DNA of 64,000 nucleotides from Acidobacteriota bacterium. Lineage in GTDB: Bacteria; Acidobacteriota; Blastocatellia; Pyrinomonadales; Pyrinomonadaceae. The stretch is taken from contig JAKOVX010000027.1 in NCBI GenBank assembly GCA_029781855.1, positions 26,406-90,405 of the forward strand, written 5' to 3'. How positions within the stretch are numbered: the first letter of the stretch is position 1; each line of letters begins with the position of its first letter. The notes beneath the pieces are model-generated. The model was given only the letters and a program-made list of their open reading frames with translations, was not told where the DNA came from and did no database searches. Below are positions 10,267 to 18,152 of the stretch, in pieces. The position numbers and the translations under genes were made by a program.

Positions 10267-10514
10267 TGAAGAGTCAGATCATTCAGATCGGTAATTCTCA
10301 GGGTGTCCGTTTGCCTAAAGTACTGCTCGAGGAAAGCCGTATTTCGGGCGAGGTCGAACTCGAACTTCATCCTGATGGGATCCTGATCCGCAACGCGGAA
10401 AAGCCCCGGGCCACTTGGGATGAGCAGTTCAAGTTAATGGCCGAGAACGACGATGACGAAATGATCGACCCGGGTTCCCCGACCGCGTTCGAGAAGAAGG
10501 AGTGGCAATGGTAG
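10266..10514 (+). CDS. mazE: AbrB/MazE-type antitoxin
   Basis: An 82-residue protein whose N-terminus (IIQIGNSQGVRLPKVLLEES) is the swapped-hairpin DNA-binding fold of MazE/AbrB antitoxins. The acidic C-terminal tail (about residues 45-82) is of the kind that wraps around and neutralises the toxin. The toxin start lies inside its last codons (7-nt overlap), giving the antitoxin-first order and translational coupling expected of a type II module. Expected to bind its own promoter; a perfect 11-bp repeat abuts its start codon. Confidence 0.88.
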   Translation: MKSQIIQIGNSQGVRLPKVLLEESRISGEVELELHPDGILIRNAEKPRATWDEQFKLMAENDDDEMIDPGSPTAFEKKEWQW

Positions 10515-10828
10515 ATCGATTTGACGTTTATCTTGTCAATCTGGACGAAGAGGTAACGAAGAACGCCAGGAATACCCGGCCGTGCGTCGTCATATCTCCC
10601 GACGAGATGAACCGCAACCTTAGGAGCGTGATCGTCGCACCGCTTTCATCGACGAACGCCAAATACCCGACTCGCATTCAAGTCAATTTTCTCAACAGTG
10701 AACGCTCGATCGTCCTCGACCAGATCCGCACCGTGGATACTGAGCGGCTGGTCAAGAAGATCGGCTCGATCGACAACTCCGCCCAAAAAGAGACGCTTGA
10801 CCGCCTGAAAGAAATGTTTGACGAATAG
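10508..10828 (+). CDS. mazF: MazF/PemK-type mRNA endonuclease toxin
   Basis: A 106-residue toxin of the MazF fold: RFDVYLVNLDEE at the start, TRPCVVISPDEMNRNLRSVI and VAPLSSTNAKYPTRIQVNF are the usual conserved strands, with R in the TRPC segment and S/T in the APLSST segment as the catalytic positions. MazF toxins cleave mRNA or tRNA at short sequences; the cut site cannot be read from sequence. The ATG at 10508 is preferred over a GTG two codons upstream. Typical MazF starts have a GxEQxGxRP loop; here that region is KNARNTRPC, slightly divergent. Confidence 0.87.
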   Translation: MVDRFDVYLVNLDEEVTKNARNTRPCVVISPDEMNRNLRSVIVAPLSSTNAKYPTRIQVNFLNSERSIVLDQIRTVDTERLVKKIGSIDNSAQKETLDRLKEMFDE

Positions 10829-10966
10829 GCAACGGTTTTTCGCCATCGTAACATCGAAAAGTTCTCAGGCTAGTCAATTTCAGTTCACCAAGTTTCGATG
10901 GTTTCGAGCATGTTGATGCGGCGTGTCTCGTCGTCAACGTTCTGAAACGGGCTTTATAGGAGAAAG

Positions 10967-11428
10967 ATGATGAAGATAATTATCGGCGTGTTGGGTCTCG
11001 CTGCCGCGGCAGCCTCGATCGGGCTTGGGCAAACTACAATCACCAAGACTTCCTCCGCAACAAAAGCGAATGAGGCCCAGGTCCGCAAATTCATCGACAA
11101 TTTCGCGGACGGATTTACCCGAAACGACGCCGAATCCTTGGACAAGGTCACTTCAGCCGACTATTCATTTGTCGCGCCGAACGGTGAGATCCAGGACAAG
11201 GCGAAACGATACGCTCCGATAAAGTCCGGCGACCTAAAATACACATCGGTAAAATACACGGACGTCACAGTACGGCTCTATGGCGATACTGCCGTCGTGA
11301 CAGCTACCGTTGACGTAAACAGCCGGCTGAAAGGAAACGACATCAGCGGAAAGTTCCGTTCCACTCTAACTCTAATAAAAATGAAAGGCCGCTGGATGCT
11401 CGTCGCGTCGCAGGCTAACAAGATTTGA
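10967..11428 (+). CDS. Secreted NTF2-like (DUF4440/SnoaL-type) protein
   Basis: A 153-residue protein with a signal peptide (about residues 1-21, IIIGVLGLAAAAASIGLGQ). The mature part has the cone-shaped NTF2-like pattern: a first helix (VRKFIDNFADGFTRNDAE), then DYSFVAPNGEI and the paired strands VRLYGDTAVVTATVDV and FRSTLTLIKMKGRWMLVAS. DUF4440 proteins have no general assigned activity. An AGGAGAAAG ribosome-binding site precedes the ATG. It stands alone, 138 nt after mazF and convergent with mazG, so no partner is suggested. Confidence 0.7.
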   Translation: MMKIIIGVLGLAAAAASIGLGQTTITKTSSATKANEAQVRKFIDNFADGFTRNDAESLDKVTSADYSFVAPNGEIQDKAKRYAPIKSGDLKYTSVKYTDVTVRLYGDTAVVTATVDVNSRLKGNDISGKFRSTLTLIKMKGRWMLVASQANKI

Positions 11429-11448
11429 CGTGAGTGTTCGCACGTTCC

Positions 11449-12255
11449 TCAGGCCGATCTTCCCTTGGCCTTGTTCCACAGCGCGTCCATTTCATCAAGT
11501 GTCGAATCCTCGAGCGTTTTTCCGCTTTCCTTGATCTCGTCCTCGATGAACTTGAACCGCTCGCGGAATTTTCGATTCGTTTTCTTGAGTGCGGTTTCGG
11601 GCTCGACATCCAGATGGCGGGCGAGGTTCTGAACGACAAAAAGCAGATCGCCTATCTCCTCCGCGATATTGTCTTTCTCACCACGTTCGATCGCGTGCTT
11701 CAATTCAGCGGCCTCTTCCGTCAATTTGTCGAAGATCTGATCGGCGTTTTCCCAATCAAATCCGACCTTCGCCGCCTTCTTCGTCAGTTTCAGCCCCTCG
11801 AGCAGTGCCGGAAAATGCACTGGCACCTCGTCCAGAATCGACTCAAGCTGTTTCTCGACCTTTCCTGACGCTTTCCGCTCATCCGCTTTCAGCTGATCCC
11901 AACTGTCCAGCACGTCTTCGGCCCGGGCAAAATTTGCGTCGCCGAACACGTGCGGATGTCTCAGAATGAGTTTTTGAGTAACGCCGTCCGCGACTTCGTC
12001 GAAGCTGAAATCCCCTCGTTCTGAACCGATGGTCGAGTGGAACACTACCTGCAGCAGCAGATCGCCGAGTTCCTCACGCAGATTTGCAGTGTCGCCGGTC
12101 TGATCCGCCTCCTGAATGGCATCGAACGTCTCGTACGCCTCCTCTAACAGATATTGGGCAAGCGAAGCGTATGTCTGTTCATGGTCCCACGGACATCCGC
12201 CGGGAGCCCGCAATCGGGCCATCACCGCCACGAGTTCGTCTATTGATTTGGACAT
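11449..12255 (-). CDS. mazG: Nucleoside triphosphate pyrophosphohydrolase
   Basis: Hydrolyses NTPs to NMP and pyrophosphate, as house-cleaning or ppGpp-related activity. The 268-residue protein has the two tandem MazG helical domains: the first contains GGCPWDHEQTY, LLEEAYE and REELGDLLLQVVFHS; the second contains LTEEAAELKHAI and AEEIGDLLFVVQNLARH. The EExxE and ExxD metal ligands are present in both copies. It is not adjacent to relA, unlike E. coli. Although E. coli mazG follows mazEF, here mazEF is about 0.6 kb away on the opposite strand, so cotranscription is excluded. Confidence 0.94.
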   Translation of the reverse strand: MSKSIDELVAVMARLRAPGGCPWDHEQTYASLAQYLLEEAYETFDAIQEADQTGDTANLREELGDLLLQVVFHSTIGSERGDFSFDEVADGVTQKLILRHPHVFGDANFARAEDVLDSWDQLKADERKASGKVEKQLESILDEVPVHFPALLEGLKLTKKAAKVGFDWENADQIFDKLTEEAAELKHAIERGEKDNIAEEIGDLLFVVQNLARHLDVEPETALKKTNRKFRERFKFIEDEIKESGKTLEDSTLDEMDALWNKAKGRSA

Positions 12256-12315
12256 ATAGCAAATTTTGAATTCTTTTTCGGCAAAATGCTACTATCGAAC
12301 TAGGAATTCGAATAT

Positions 12316-12876
12316 ATGATCGGCAAGGATGACAATCAGGAAGAAGTAACGTTTAAGGTCGCGGATCGGCGAAAGTTTAATGCGGACGGCTCGTTGAAAG
12401 AGGGCGTGACGCTTGAACCTGCGAAGGCCGAAGCGACTCCGACCGCTGAAGATCGGCCATCTGCATCGCCAAGCTCGACGACAGAGGCTGCAAAGGAAAT
12501 GGCCGCTCCAGAGGCGGAATCCGATGAGCTTGGGGAAGAAATGGACGACATCCCGGGTGCCGAAGATCCGGCGAGTTTTGTTAATTTCCTCTCGACCCTT
12601 GCTACAAACGCCGCCGCGTCCCTCGGTGCCGTGCCGCATCCGGCAACCGGCCAACGCAGCCTCGACCTCGACACGGGAAAATACTGGCTCGACATCCTGG
12701 CGATGCTGCGTGAAAAGACCAAAGGAAATCTCCATTCTCAGGAGAGCCGCCTGCTCGAAGGCATACTCGGCGATCTGCGGATGCAATACGTCAAGCTCGT
12801 CCGTGCCACCGAAGAAAAACTCAAGGCCCAGGCCGCCCAGAAATTCTCCGGCGCCGACATTCTAGGAAAGAAATAG
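12316..12876 (+). CDS. DUF1844 domain protein
   Basis: A 186-residue protein. Residues about 1-85 are low-complexity, acidic and alanine/proline rich, starting with a short conserved strand EVTFKVADRRKFNADGSLKE. Residues about 90-170 are the DUF1844 helical domain: DPASFVNFLSTLATNAAASL, GAVPHPATG, LDLDTGKYWLDILAMLREKT and LLEGILGDLRMQYV. The function of DUF1844 is unknown. Its TAG stop (12874-12876) adjoins the left arm of an inverted repeat pair that encloses the next gene. Confidence 0.75.
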   Translation: MIGKDDNQEEVTFKVADRRKFNADGSLKEGVTLEPAKAEATPTAEDRPSASPSSTTEAAKEMAAPEAESDELGEEMDDIPGAEDPASFVNFLSTLATNAAASLGAVPHPATGQRSLDLDTGKYWLDILAMLREKTKGNLHSQESRLLEGILGDLRMQYVKLVRATEEKLKAQAAQKFSGADILGKK

Positions 12877-12916
12877 TCGGCCGAGTTGGCTGAGTTTGCC
12901 GAGTTCTGTGAGTCTG
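12877..12916 (+). repeat. Left arm of an inverted pair of 9-nt-period repeats
   Basis: Four consecutive 9-nt units: CCGAGTTGG, CTGAGTTTG, CCGAGTTCT, GTGAGTCTG, running from 12881. The right arm at 13324-13362 is its imperfect reverse complement. The four-helix-bundle gene lies exactly between the arms. Confidence 0.75.
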
Positions 12917-12957
12917 CTAGATTATTCCTCATATCTGAATTATGAGAGGAATGGTTT

Positions 12958-13320
12958 ATGGCGACTTTTAAGAAGTTCGAAGAGATTTTCGCTTGGCAAA
13001 AAGCCAGGACAATCACAAACAAGATCTATCAGGTCTCTAACACCGGAGAATTCGCCCGGGATTTTGGTCTGCGTGATCAAATGCGAAGGGCAGCTGTTTC
13101 GATCAGGGCCAATATCGCTGAGGGCCACGGTAGGCGAACGGAAGCAGAATTCGCAAACTTCCTGAATATCGCTCGCGGTTCAGCTATCGAAGTGCAGTCT
13201 CATTTATACGTCGCGCTCGATATGAATTACATCAGCCGTCCGGATTTTGACGAAGTATACGAAATGCTGAATGAGATCTCGAAAATGACTATATCGCTTG
13301 CACAATATCTTATGGCCTAA
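12958..13320 (+). CDS. Four-helix-bundle protein, S23 / 23S rRNA intervening-sequence family
   Basis: A 120-residue helical protein of the family first seen in 23S rRNA intervening sequences and related to the Avd accessory protein: KKFEEIFAWQKARTITNKIY, ARDFGLRDQMRRAAVSIRAN, IAEGHGR, FLNIARGSAIEVQSHLYVAL. These features (W-Q-K/A-R, Q-M-R-R-A-x-x-S-I-x-x-N-I-A-E-G) are diagnostic. Family members form pentameric bundles and may bind nucleic acid; function is not settled. The gene is enclosed by inverted 9-nt-period repeats and separates two ordinary genes, which suggests it entered as a unit. There is no retron or diversity-generating reverse transcriptase nearby. Confidence 0.88.
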   Translation: MATFKKFEEIFAWQKARTITNKIYQVSNTGEFARDFGLRDQMRRAAVSIRANIAEGHGRRTEAEFANFLNIARGSAIEVQSHLYVALDMNYISRPDFDEVYEMLNEISKMTISLAQYLMA

Positions 13321-13323
13321 AAC

Positions 13324-13362
13324 TGGCGACTCGCCAAACTCGGTCAACTCAGCAGACTATTC
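13324..13362 (-). repeat. Right arm of the inverted pair of 9-nt-period repeats
   Basis: Read on the minus strand the arm is GAATAGTCTGCTGAGTTGAC followed by CGAGTTTGGCGAGTCGCCAG, units CTGAGTTGA, CCGAGTTTG, GCGAGTCGC, matching the left arm (GAAATAGTCGGCCGAGTTGG at its beginning). It ends 2 nt before the ATG of the next gene at 13365, so it also contains that gene's ribosome-binding region. Confidence 0.75.
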
Positions 13363-13364
13363 AG

Positions 13365-14126
13365 ATGAAACTCACGTTCTTAGGCACTGGCACATCAACA
13401 GGCGTTCCGTCGATCGCCTGCGATTGCGAGACGTGCCTGTCCGAAGATCCGCGTGACAAGCGGCTGCGGGTTTCGATCCTGATCGAGCATCGGGACACCA
13501 AGATACTTGTCGACACCTCGATCGACTTCCGACAGCAGGCGTTGCGGGCGAAGATCCGCCGGCTCGATGCCGTCTTGCTTACGCATTGCCACGTTGACCA
13601 CGTTTTCGGCCTGGACGATATAAGGCCGTTGAATTTTCGCTACGGGGCGATGGGCGTATATGCCAATGAGATCGCGTGGACCGACCTGCGGAGGATCTTC
13701 AGGTACATTTTCGAACCGACTCATTTCGGCGGAGGGTTGCCACAGCTGATACCGCACACGGTCGTGCCGGGTTCGCCGTTCTGTATCGGCGAGGACCTTG
13801 AGATCACACCGCTCGAAGTGATCCACGGCAAACTGCCGGTCATTGCATATCGGTTTAACGACTTTGCCTACGCGACCGATCTCAAGTCCATTCCGCCTGC
13901 ATCTATGGATGGCCTCCGCGATCTCGACGTGCTCGTCCTCGACTGCGTCCGTATCAAACCTCACTCGACACATCTATGCCTCGACGAAGCTCTCGAAATA
14001 ATCGCTGAGCTCAAACCTAAACGGTCGTATCTCACGCACCTCAACCACGACATACTCCATCATCGGGATTCGGCTCTGTTACCAGAAAATGTTTGGTTTG
14101 CACACGATGAATTGGTTGTGGATTAG
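13365..14126 (+). CDS. MBL-fold metallo-hydrolase, PhnP-like
   Basis: A 253-residue metallo-beta-lactamase-fold phosphodiesterase-type enzyme. The first strand (KLTFLGTGTSTGVPS) leads into a cysteine cluster CDCETC (19-24), as in the structural zinc site of PhnP. The active-site signature HCHVDH is at 74-79, followed by GLDDIRPLNF. Further ligands appear in VLDCVRIKPHSTHLCLDEAL and YLTHLNHD. PhnP hydrolyses cyclic ribose phosphates in the C-P lyase pathway, but no phn genes are present here, so the substrate is open. Its ribosome-binding region lies in the right arm of the inverted repeat just upstream. Confidence 0.85.
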   Translation: MKLTFLGTGTSTGVPSIACDCETCLSEDPRDKRLRVSILIEHRDTKILVDTSIDFRQQALRAKIRRLDAVLLTHCHVDHVFGLDDIRPLNFRYGAMGVYANEIAWTDLRRIFRYIFEPTHFGGGLPQLIPHTVVPGSPFCIGEDLEITPLEVIHGKLPVIAYRFNDFAYATDLKSIPPASMDGLRDLDVLVLDCVRIKPHSTHLCLDEALEIIAELKPKRSYLTHLNHDILHHRDSALLPENVWFAHDELVVD

Positions 14127-14177
14127 GATTCAAGATCGGACGATTTGACCACGCTTTCGCCGTAACCTCTTGCGCTT

Positions 14178-14206
14178 TAATGTGTTACGAAGCCGTTACA
14201 CATTAA
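14178..14206. promoter_or_regulatory. 29-bp palindromic site upstream of the nrd promoter
   Basis: TTAATGTGT (14178-14186) and ACACATTAA (14198-14206) are perfect inverted arms, and pairing extends inward by ACG/CGT with one mismatch. TGTG...CACA with this spacing is the shape of a CRP/FNR-type operator. It could instead be a terminator for the preceding metallo-hydrolase, but no T-run follows. Confidence 0.4.
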
Positions 14207-14289
14207 TTCACGCTCTACCTGAGGCTGCGCGCGCTAATTGTTGTAAAAGCGTAAGTTAGCAGAAACTTTTAAAACCACAAGATTTAGTG

Positions 14290-14318
14290 TTGACATCTGG
14301 TTTTGACTACCATATAGT
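14290..14318 (+). promoter_or_regulatory. Predicted sigma70 promoter of nrdAB
   Basis: TTGACA (14290-14295), a 17-nt spacer, then TATAGT (14313-14318): consensus -35, optimal spacing and a near-consensus -10. The -10 region sits in an AT-rich palindrome-like stretch (CATATAGTCTATAT) that partly resembles an NrdR box, so repression by NrdR is possible but unproven. Confidence 0.7.
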
Positions 14319-14536
14319 CTATATCCACGCGGGAAATGCTGTAAGTTGTTCGGGCAGTTTCTCTCGTGAAAATACATCAAAAAACCGGTGTAAACGTGGC
14401 CTCGCCCATTTACTAGAACAGTAAAATGCGAAGCGGGTTTAAGGGACTTTCTCTCTATTTTTCACCAAATCTCCTCCAATTGTTGCGGCTCCGCACCGCG
14501 GCAGAGAGGAATTTTTGACGACTGAACTGACTGATT

Positions 14537-16945
14537 ATGGACAATTTTTACGGGCAATCCGGTACGGCGACATCTAGACAAACAGAAGAAACGGCCCAGA
14601 CCTCTATGCAGGTCCGCAAGCGAAACGGGAACCTGGAACCGGTCGATATTAACAAGATCGTTCGTGCGATCACGCGTTGCTGCGTCAACCTGCCGTCGGT
14701 CGACAGCCTCCGGATCGCGACCAAAACGATCAGCGGTCTGTACGACGGAGCCACGACCAAGGAACTCGACAAACTGTCGATCCAGACGGCCGCGAGCCTG
14801 ATCTTTGAGGAGCCCGAATATTCGCGGCTCGGTGCCCGCCTGCTCAATCAGTACATCCAGAAAGAGGTCCGCAACCAGGAGATCCATTCGTTCTCGCAGT
14901 CGATCGCCTTCGGCGTTAAAGAGGGCCTGATCGGCGAACGTGTCGCGGAATTTGTCATCCAGAACAGTCGCAAGCTCAATGACGCGATCGATCAGTCGCG
15001 AAACGACCTTTTCGAATTTTTTGGGCTTCGAACATTATATGATCGTTATCTCCTGAAAAACCCGGAAACCCGCGACGTGATCGAAACGCCGCAGTTCTTC
15101 TGGATGCGTGTCGCGTGCGGCCTGTCCGAAACCCCGCACGAAGCCATCGATCTCTACAATCTTTTCTCATCGCTCGAATACGTGCCGTCGACCCCGACGC
15201 TATTTAACTCGGGTACGCAACACGAACAGCTCTCCTCCTGCTTTTTGCTGGATAGCCCTCAGGATAGCCTCGAAAGCATCTACCGAAAGTATTCCGATGT
15301 CGCCATGCTCTCCAAATTTTCGGGCGGCATCGGAATCGCCTATCATCGGGTTCGGTCGCAGGGCTCGCTCATCCGCGGCACCAACGGCCACTCGAACGGT
15401 ATCGTGCCCTGGCTGAAAACGCTTGACTCGTCGGTTTCGGCGGTCAATCAGGGCGGAAAGCGAAAGGGAGCATGCTGCGTTTATCTCGAGACCTGGCATG
15501 CGGACATCGACGATTTTCTCGAATTGCGTGACAACACCGGCGACGAAGCCCGCCGCACTCACAACCTCAATCTGGCGAACTGGATACCTGACCTCTTTAT
15601 GAAGCGCGTCCAGGCGGACGGCGTCTGGTCGCTCTTCGACCCGAAGGTCGTGCCGCATTTCCCGGACCTTTACGGCGAGGAATTTGAAGCGGCATATATC
15701 AAAGCCGAAGAGGAAGGCCTCTTTGTACGGCAGATCAATGCCCGCGACCTCTACGCCAAGATGATGCGGACGATGGCACAGACCGGTAACGGCTGGATGA
15801 CCTTCAAGGACGCGTGTAACCGCAAATCTAACCAGACGGCGCGGCCCGAAAACGTCGTTCACCTCTCGAATCTCTGCACCGAGATCATCGAGGTGACCAA
15901 CGAGAATGAGACCGCTGTCTGCAACCTCGGCTCGATCAATGCGGGCCGATATGTAAAGGACGGCCAGGTCGACTACGACAAACTCCGTCGCAACGTGCGC
16001 CTCGCGGTTCGCCAGTTGGACAAGGTCATCGACCTTAATTATTACGCGATCCCGAGCACGGCCGAGTCGAATAACCGCTGGCGGAACATCGGTCTCGGCG
16101 TTATGGGCCTGCAAGACGTTTTCTTTCAGCTGCGTCTGCCGTTTGACTGCGACGAAGCCCGCAAGATCTCCGCCCGTATTCAGGAAGAGATCTATTTCGG
16201 TGCCCTCGATGCCTCCTGCGATCTCGCCGTCGAGCGCGGCCCGCATCCGGCGTTTGCCGAGACCCGAGCGGCTCGCGGCGATCTTCAGTTCGATCTCTGG
16301 GGCGTCACGCCTGACGATATGGACCGGTGGGACGCTCTGCGTGAAAAGATCAAGGCCAACGGGCTTCGCAACAGCCTGATGATCGCCATTGCGCCGACCG
16401 CGACGATCGCTTCGATCGCCGGTTCGTATGAGTGCATCGAACCGCAGGTCTCGAACCTGTTCAAACGTGAAACACTGTCCGGCGATTTCGTCCAGATCAA
16501 CAAATATCTGGTCAAGGAACTGAAAGCCATCGGCCTCTGGACCGACGAGATTCGCAACAAGATCAAGCTTGCCGAAGGCTCCGTGCAGGACATCGCTGAA
16601 TTTAACGACGAGTTAAAAGCGATTTACCGCACCTCGTGGGAGATCCCGATGCGGTCCTTGATCGACATGGCGGCCGACCGCGGTGCGTACATCGACCAGA
16701 GCCAGTCGCTCAACCTGTTTATGGAAAGCCCATCGATCGGCAAGCTTTCTTCGATGTATATGTACGCCTGGCAGAAAGGACTAAAGACGACCTATTACCT
16801 ACGTTCGCGGCCCGCGACCCGAATCGCGCAAGTCGCCGCGAGCGAAACGAAGGCCGCAGCCGCCGAGCCGAAAAAGACTTATACCGACGAGGAAGCGATA
16901 GTCTGCTCGCTCGAAAACCCTGAGGCTTGTGAGGCATGTCAGTAG
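14537..16945 (+). CDS. nrdA: Class Ia ribonucleoside-diphosphate reductase, alpha subunit
   Basis: Reduces ribonucleoside diphosphates to deoxy forms together with NrdB. An ATP-cone allosteric domain occupies about residues 24-115 (QVRKRNGNLEPVDINKIV). The catalytic barrel has the redox pair C235 (SSCFLLD) and C462 (TAVCNLGSIN), the thiyl cysteine C447 within N445-L-C447-T-E449, and PTATIASIAGS. The C-terminus ends with the mobile cysteine pair (CEACQ, preceded by AIVCSLENPEA) that is rereduced by thioredoxin; a trxB gene is in this window. At 802 residues it is slightly longer than the E. coli enzyme. It is followed by nrdB after an inverted-repeat insertion. Confidence 0.97.
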   Translation: MDNFYGQSGTATSRQTEETAQTSMQVRKRNGNLEPVDINKIVRAITRCCVNLPSVDSLRIATKTISGLYDGATTKELDKLSIQTAASLIFEEPEYSRLGARLLNQYIQKEVRNQEIHSFSQSIAFGVKEGLIGERVAEFVIQNSRKLNDAIDQSRNDLFEFFGLRTLYDRYLLKNPETRDVIETPQFFWMRVACGLSETPHEAIDLYNLFSSLEYVPSTPTLFNSGTQHEQLSSCFLLDSPQDSLESIYRKYSDVAMLSKFSGGIGIAYHRVRSQGSLIRGTNGHSNGIVPWLKTLDSSVSAVNQGGKRKGACCVYLETWHADIDDFLELRDNTGDEARRTHNLNLANWIPDLFMKRVQADGVWSLFDPKVVPHFPDLYGEEFEAAYIKAEEEGLFVRQINARDLYAKMMRTMAQTGNGWMTFKDACNRKSNQTARPENVVHLSNLCTEIIEVTNENETAVCNLGSINAGRYVKDGQVDYDKLRRNVRLAVRQLDKVIDLNYYAIPSTAESNNRWRNIGLGVMGLQDVFFQLRLPFDCDEARKISARIQEEIYFGALDASCDLAVERGPHPAFAETRAARGDLQFDLWGVTPDDMDRWDALREKIKANGLRNSLMIAIAPTATIASIAGSYECIEPQVSNLFKRETLSGDFVQINKYLVKELKAIGLWTDEIRNKIKLAEGSVQDIAEFNDELKAIYRTSWEIPMRSLIDMAADRGAYIDQSQSLNLFMESPSIGKLSSMYMYAWQKGLKTTYYLRSRPATRIAQVAASETKAAAAEPKKTYTDEEAIVCSLENPEACEACQ

Positions 16946-17045
16946 GTTAAGAGTTACGCCTCTAGGCGTGATCTTACTTTTATTTCGGACAAGTTGGGGG
17001 CTTTGTCTCAACACATTTTTCACGCCTGAAGGCGTAACTCTGAAC
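16946..17045. repeat. Inverted pair of palindromic repeats between nrdA and nrdB
   Basis: Arm one (16946-16972) contains GAGTTACGCCTCTAGGCGTG and arm two (17020-17045) is its near reverse complement, CACGCCTGAAGGCGTAACTC. Each arm is itself a small hairpin (ACGCC-loop-GGCGT). The pair resembles a REP/BIME unit. It begins directly after the nrdA stop and ends 6 nt before the nrdB start. Confidence 0.75.
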
Positions 17046-17051
17046 GAAATT

Positions 17052-18050
17052 ATGCTTTTACATCCTGGTTTTAATTTGACGCTTCGTCCGATGAAGTACC
17101 CGCATTTTTACGAGATGTATAAAAATGCGATCAAGAACACGTGGACGGTGGAGGAAGTCGATTTTTCGACTGACGTCACCGATCTGCGGAACAAGATGAC
17201 TCCGTCGGAGCGGCATATGATCAACCGGCTGGTCGCGTTTTTTGCGACCGGCGACTCGATCGTCTCAAACAATCTGGTTCTCAATCTCTACAAGCACATC
17301 AACGCACCCGAGGCGCGGATGTACCTGTCGCGTCAGTTGTACGAGGAAGCCGTCCACGTTCAGTTTTACCTGACGCTGCTCGACACCTACATCCCGGACC
17401 ACCACGAACGCGAGCAGGCGTTTGCGGCGGTGCAGAATATCCCTTCGATCCACAAAAAGGCGGAGTTCTGCTTCAAGTGGATCGACTCGATCCAGAATCT
17501 CGACTCACTGGAGACCAAAGAAGACCGGCGCCAGTTTCTGCTCAATCTGATCTGCTTTGCGACGTGCATCGAAGGGCTTTTCTTCTTTGCAGCTTTTGCA
17601 TACGTCTATTTTCTGCGTTCAAAGGGTCTGCTTCACGGCCTCGCCGCCGGGACCAACTGGGTTTTCCGCGACGAATCGGCCCACATGGCGTTCGCTTTGG
17701 ATGTAATCAAGGAAGTTCGGAACGAGGAGCCGGAATTGTTCGACGACACGCTCCATGGGCAGATCGTCGCGATGATCGACGAAGCGGTCATCTGCGAAAT
17801 GCAGTTTGCCGAGGATATCCTGAGCGGCGGCATTTCCGGCCTCTCGATCGCAGATATGCGGCAGTACCTTGAATATATTGCGGATCAGCGACTCGTGATG
17901 CTCGGCCTACAAAAGGTTTACGGAGCCAAAAACCCGTTCTCGTTCATGGATCTGCAGGACGTCCAGGAGCTCGCCAACTTCTTCGAACGCCGCGTCTCCG
18001 CCTACCAGGTCGCCGTCGCCGGCGACGTGAGTTTTAACGAGGCATTTTAG
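17052..18050 (+). CDS. nrdB: Class Ia ribonucleotide reductase, beta (radical-generating) subunit
   Basis: Houses the diferric-tyrosyl radical. With the ATG at 17052 the protein has 332 residues and starts MLLHPGFNLTLRPMKYPHFY, like other NrdB proteins; the in-frame codons upstream only translate the inverted repeat, so I excluded them. Iron ligands and radical are all present: D68, E99 and H102 (YEEAVHVQFY), radical tyrosine Y106, E174 (CIEGLFFF), E208 and H211 (RDESAH). The conserved tyrosine marks a class Ia/Ib type rather than the tyrosine-less Ic type. Cotranscribed with nrdA and closed by a strong terminator. Confidence 0.95.
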   Translation: MLLHPGFNLTLRPMKYPHFYEMYKNAIKNTWTVEEVDFSTDVTDLRNKMTPSERHMINRLVAFFATGDSIVSNNLVLNLYKHINAPEARMYLSRQLYEEAVHVQFYLTLLDTYIPDHHEREQAFAAVQNIPSIHKKAEFCFKWIDSIQNLDSLETKEDRRQFLLNLICFATCIEGLFFFAAFAYVYFLRSKGLLHGLAAGTNWVFRDESAHMAFALDVIKEVRNEEPELFDDTLHGQIVAMIDEAVICEMQFAEDILSGGISGLSIADMRQYLEYIADQRLVMLGLQKVYGAKNPFSFMDLQDVQELANFFERRVSAYQVAVAGDVSFNEAF

Positions 18051-18072
18051 CCGCTAACCCACAAGTTTCTGG

Positions 18073-18118
18073 AAAAGACGCAGAAAGAAGGTCGGGCTTT
18101 CTTTTTGCGTCTTTTGTA
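18073..18118. terminator. Bidirectional intrinsic terminator after nrdB
   Basis: AAAAGACGCAGAAAG (18073-18087) pairs with CTTTCTTTTTGCGTCTTTT (18097-18115) around a GGTCGGG loop, with an A-run on one side and T-rich TTTTGTATTTT on the other. It separates nrdB from the convergent four-gene operon and can serve both directions. Confidence 0.8.
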
Positions 18119-18152
18119 TTTTACGCTAACCGAGTTGCTCAAGAGCGGGCGG

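Larger units (their letters stand above)
14127..14536 (+). other. 410-bp intergenic region upstream of nrdAB
   Basis: No gene is seen. It contains a near-perfect palindrome at 14178-14206 and a strong sigma70-type promoter at 14290-14318. The promoter leaves a 5' leader of about 210 nt before nrdA, which includes a short GC hairpin (GCGGCTCCGCACCGC, near 14485). No riboswitch class was recognised. Confidence 0.6.

Noticed and set aside
10266..12255. mazEF-mazG as one operon, as in E. coli
   Set aside because: mazG is on the opposite strand, and a secreted DUF4440-type gene lies between.
16929..17051. Longer N-terminus of NrdB
   Set aside because: The extra 41 codons are the translation of the inverted repeat pair and overlap the nrdA end; NrdB family similarity begins at the ATG at 17052.
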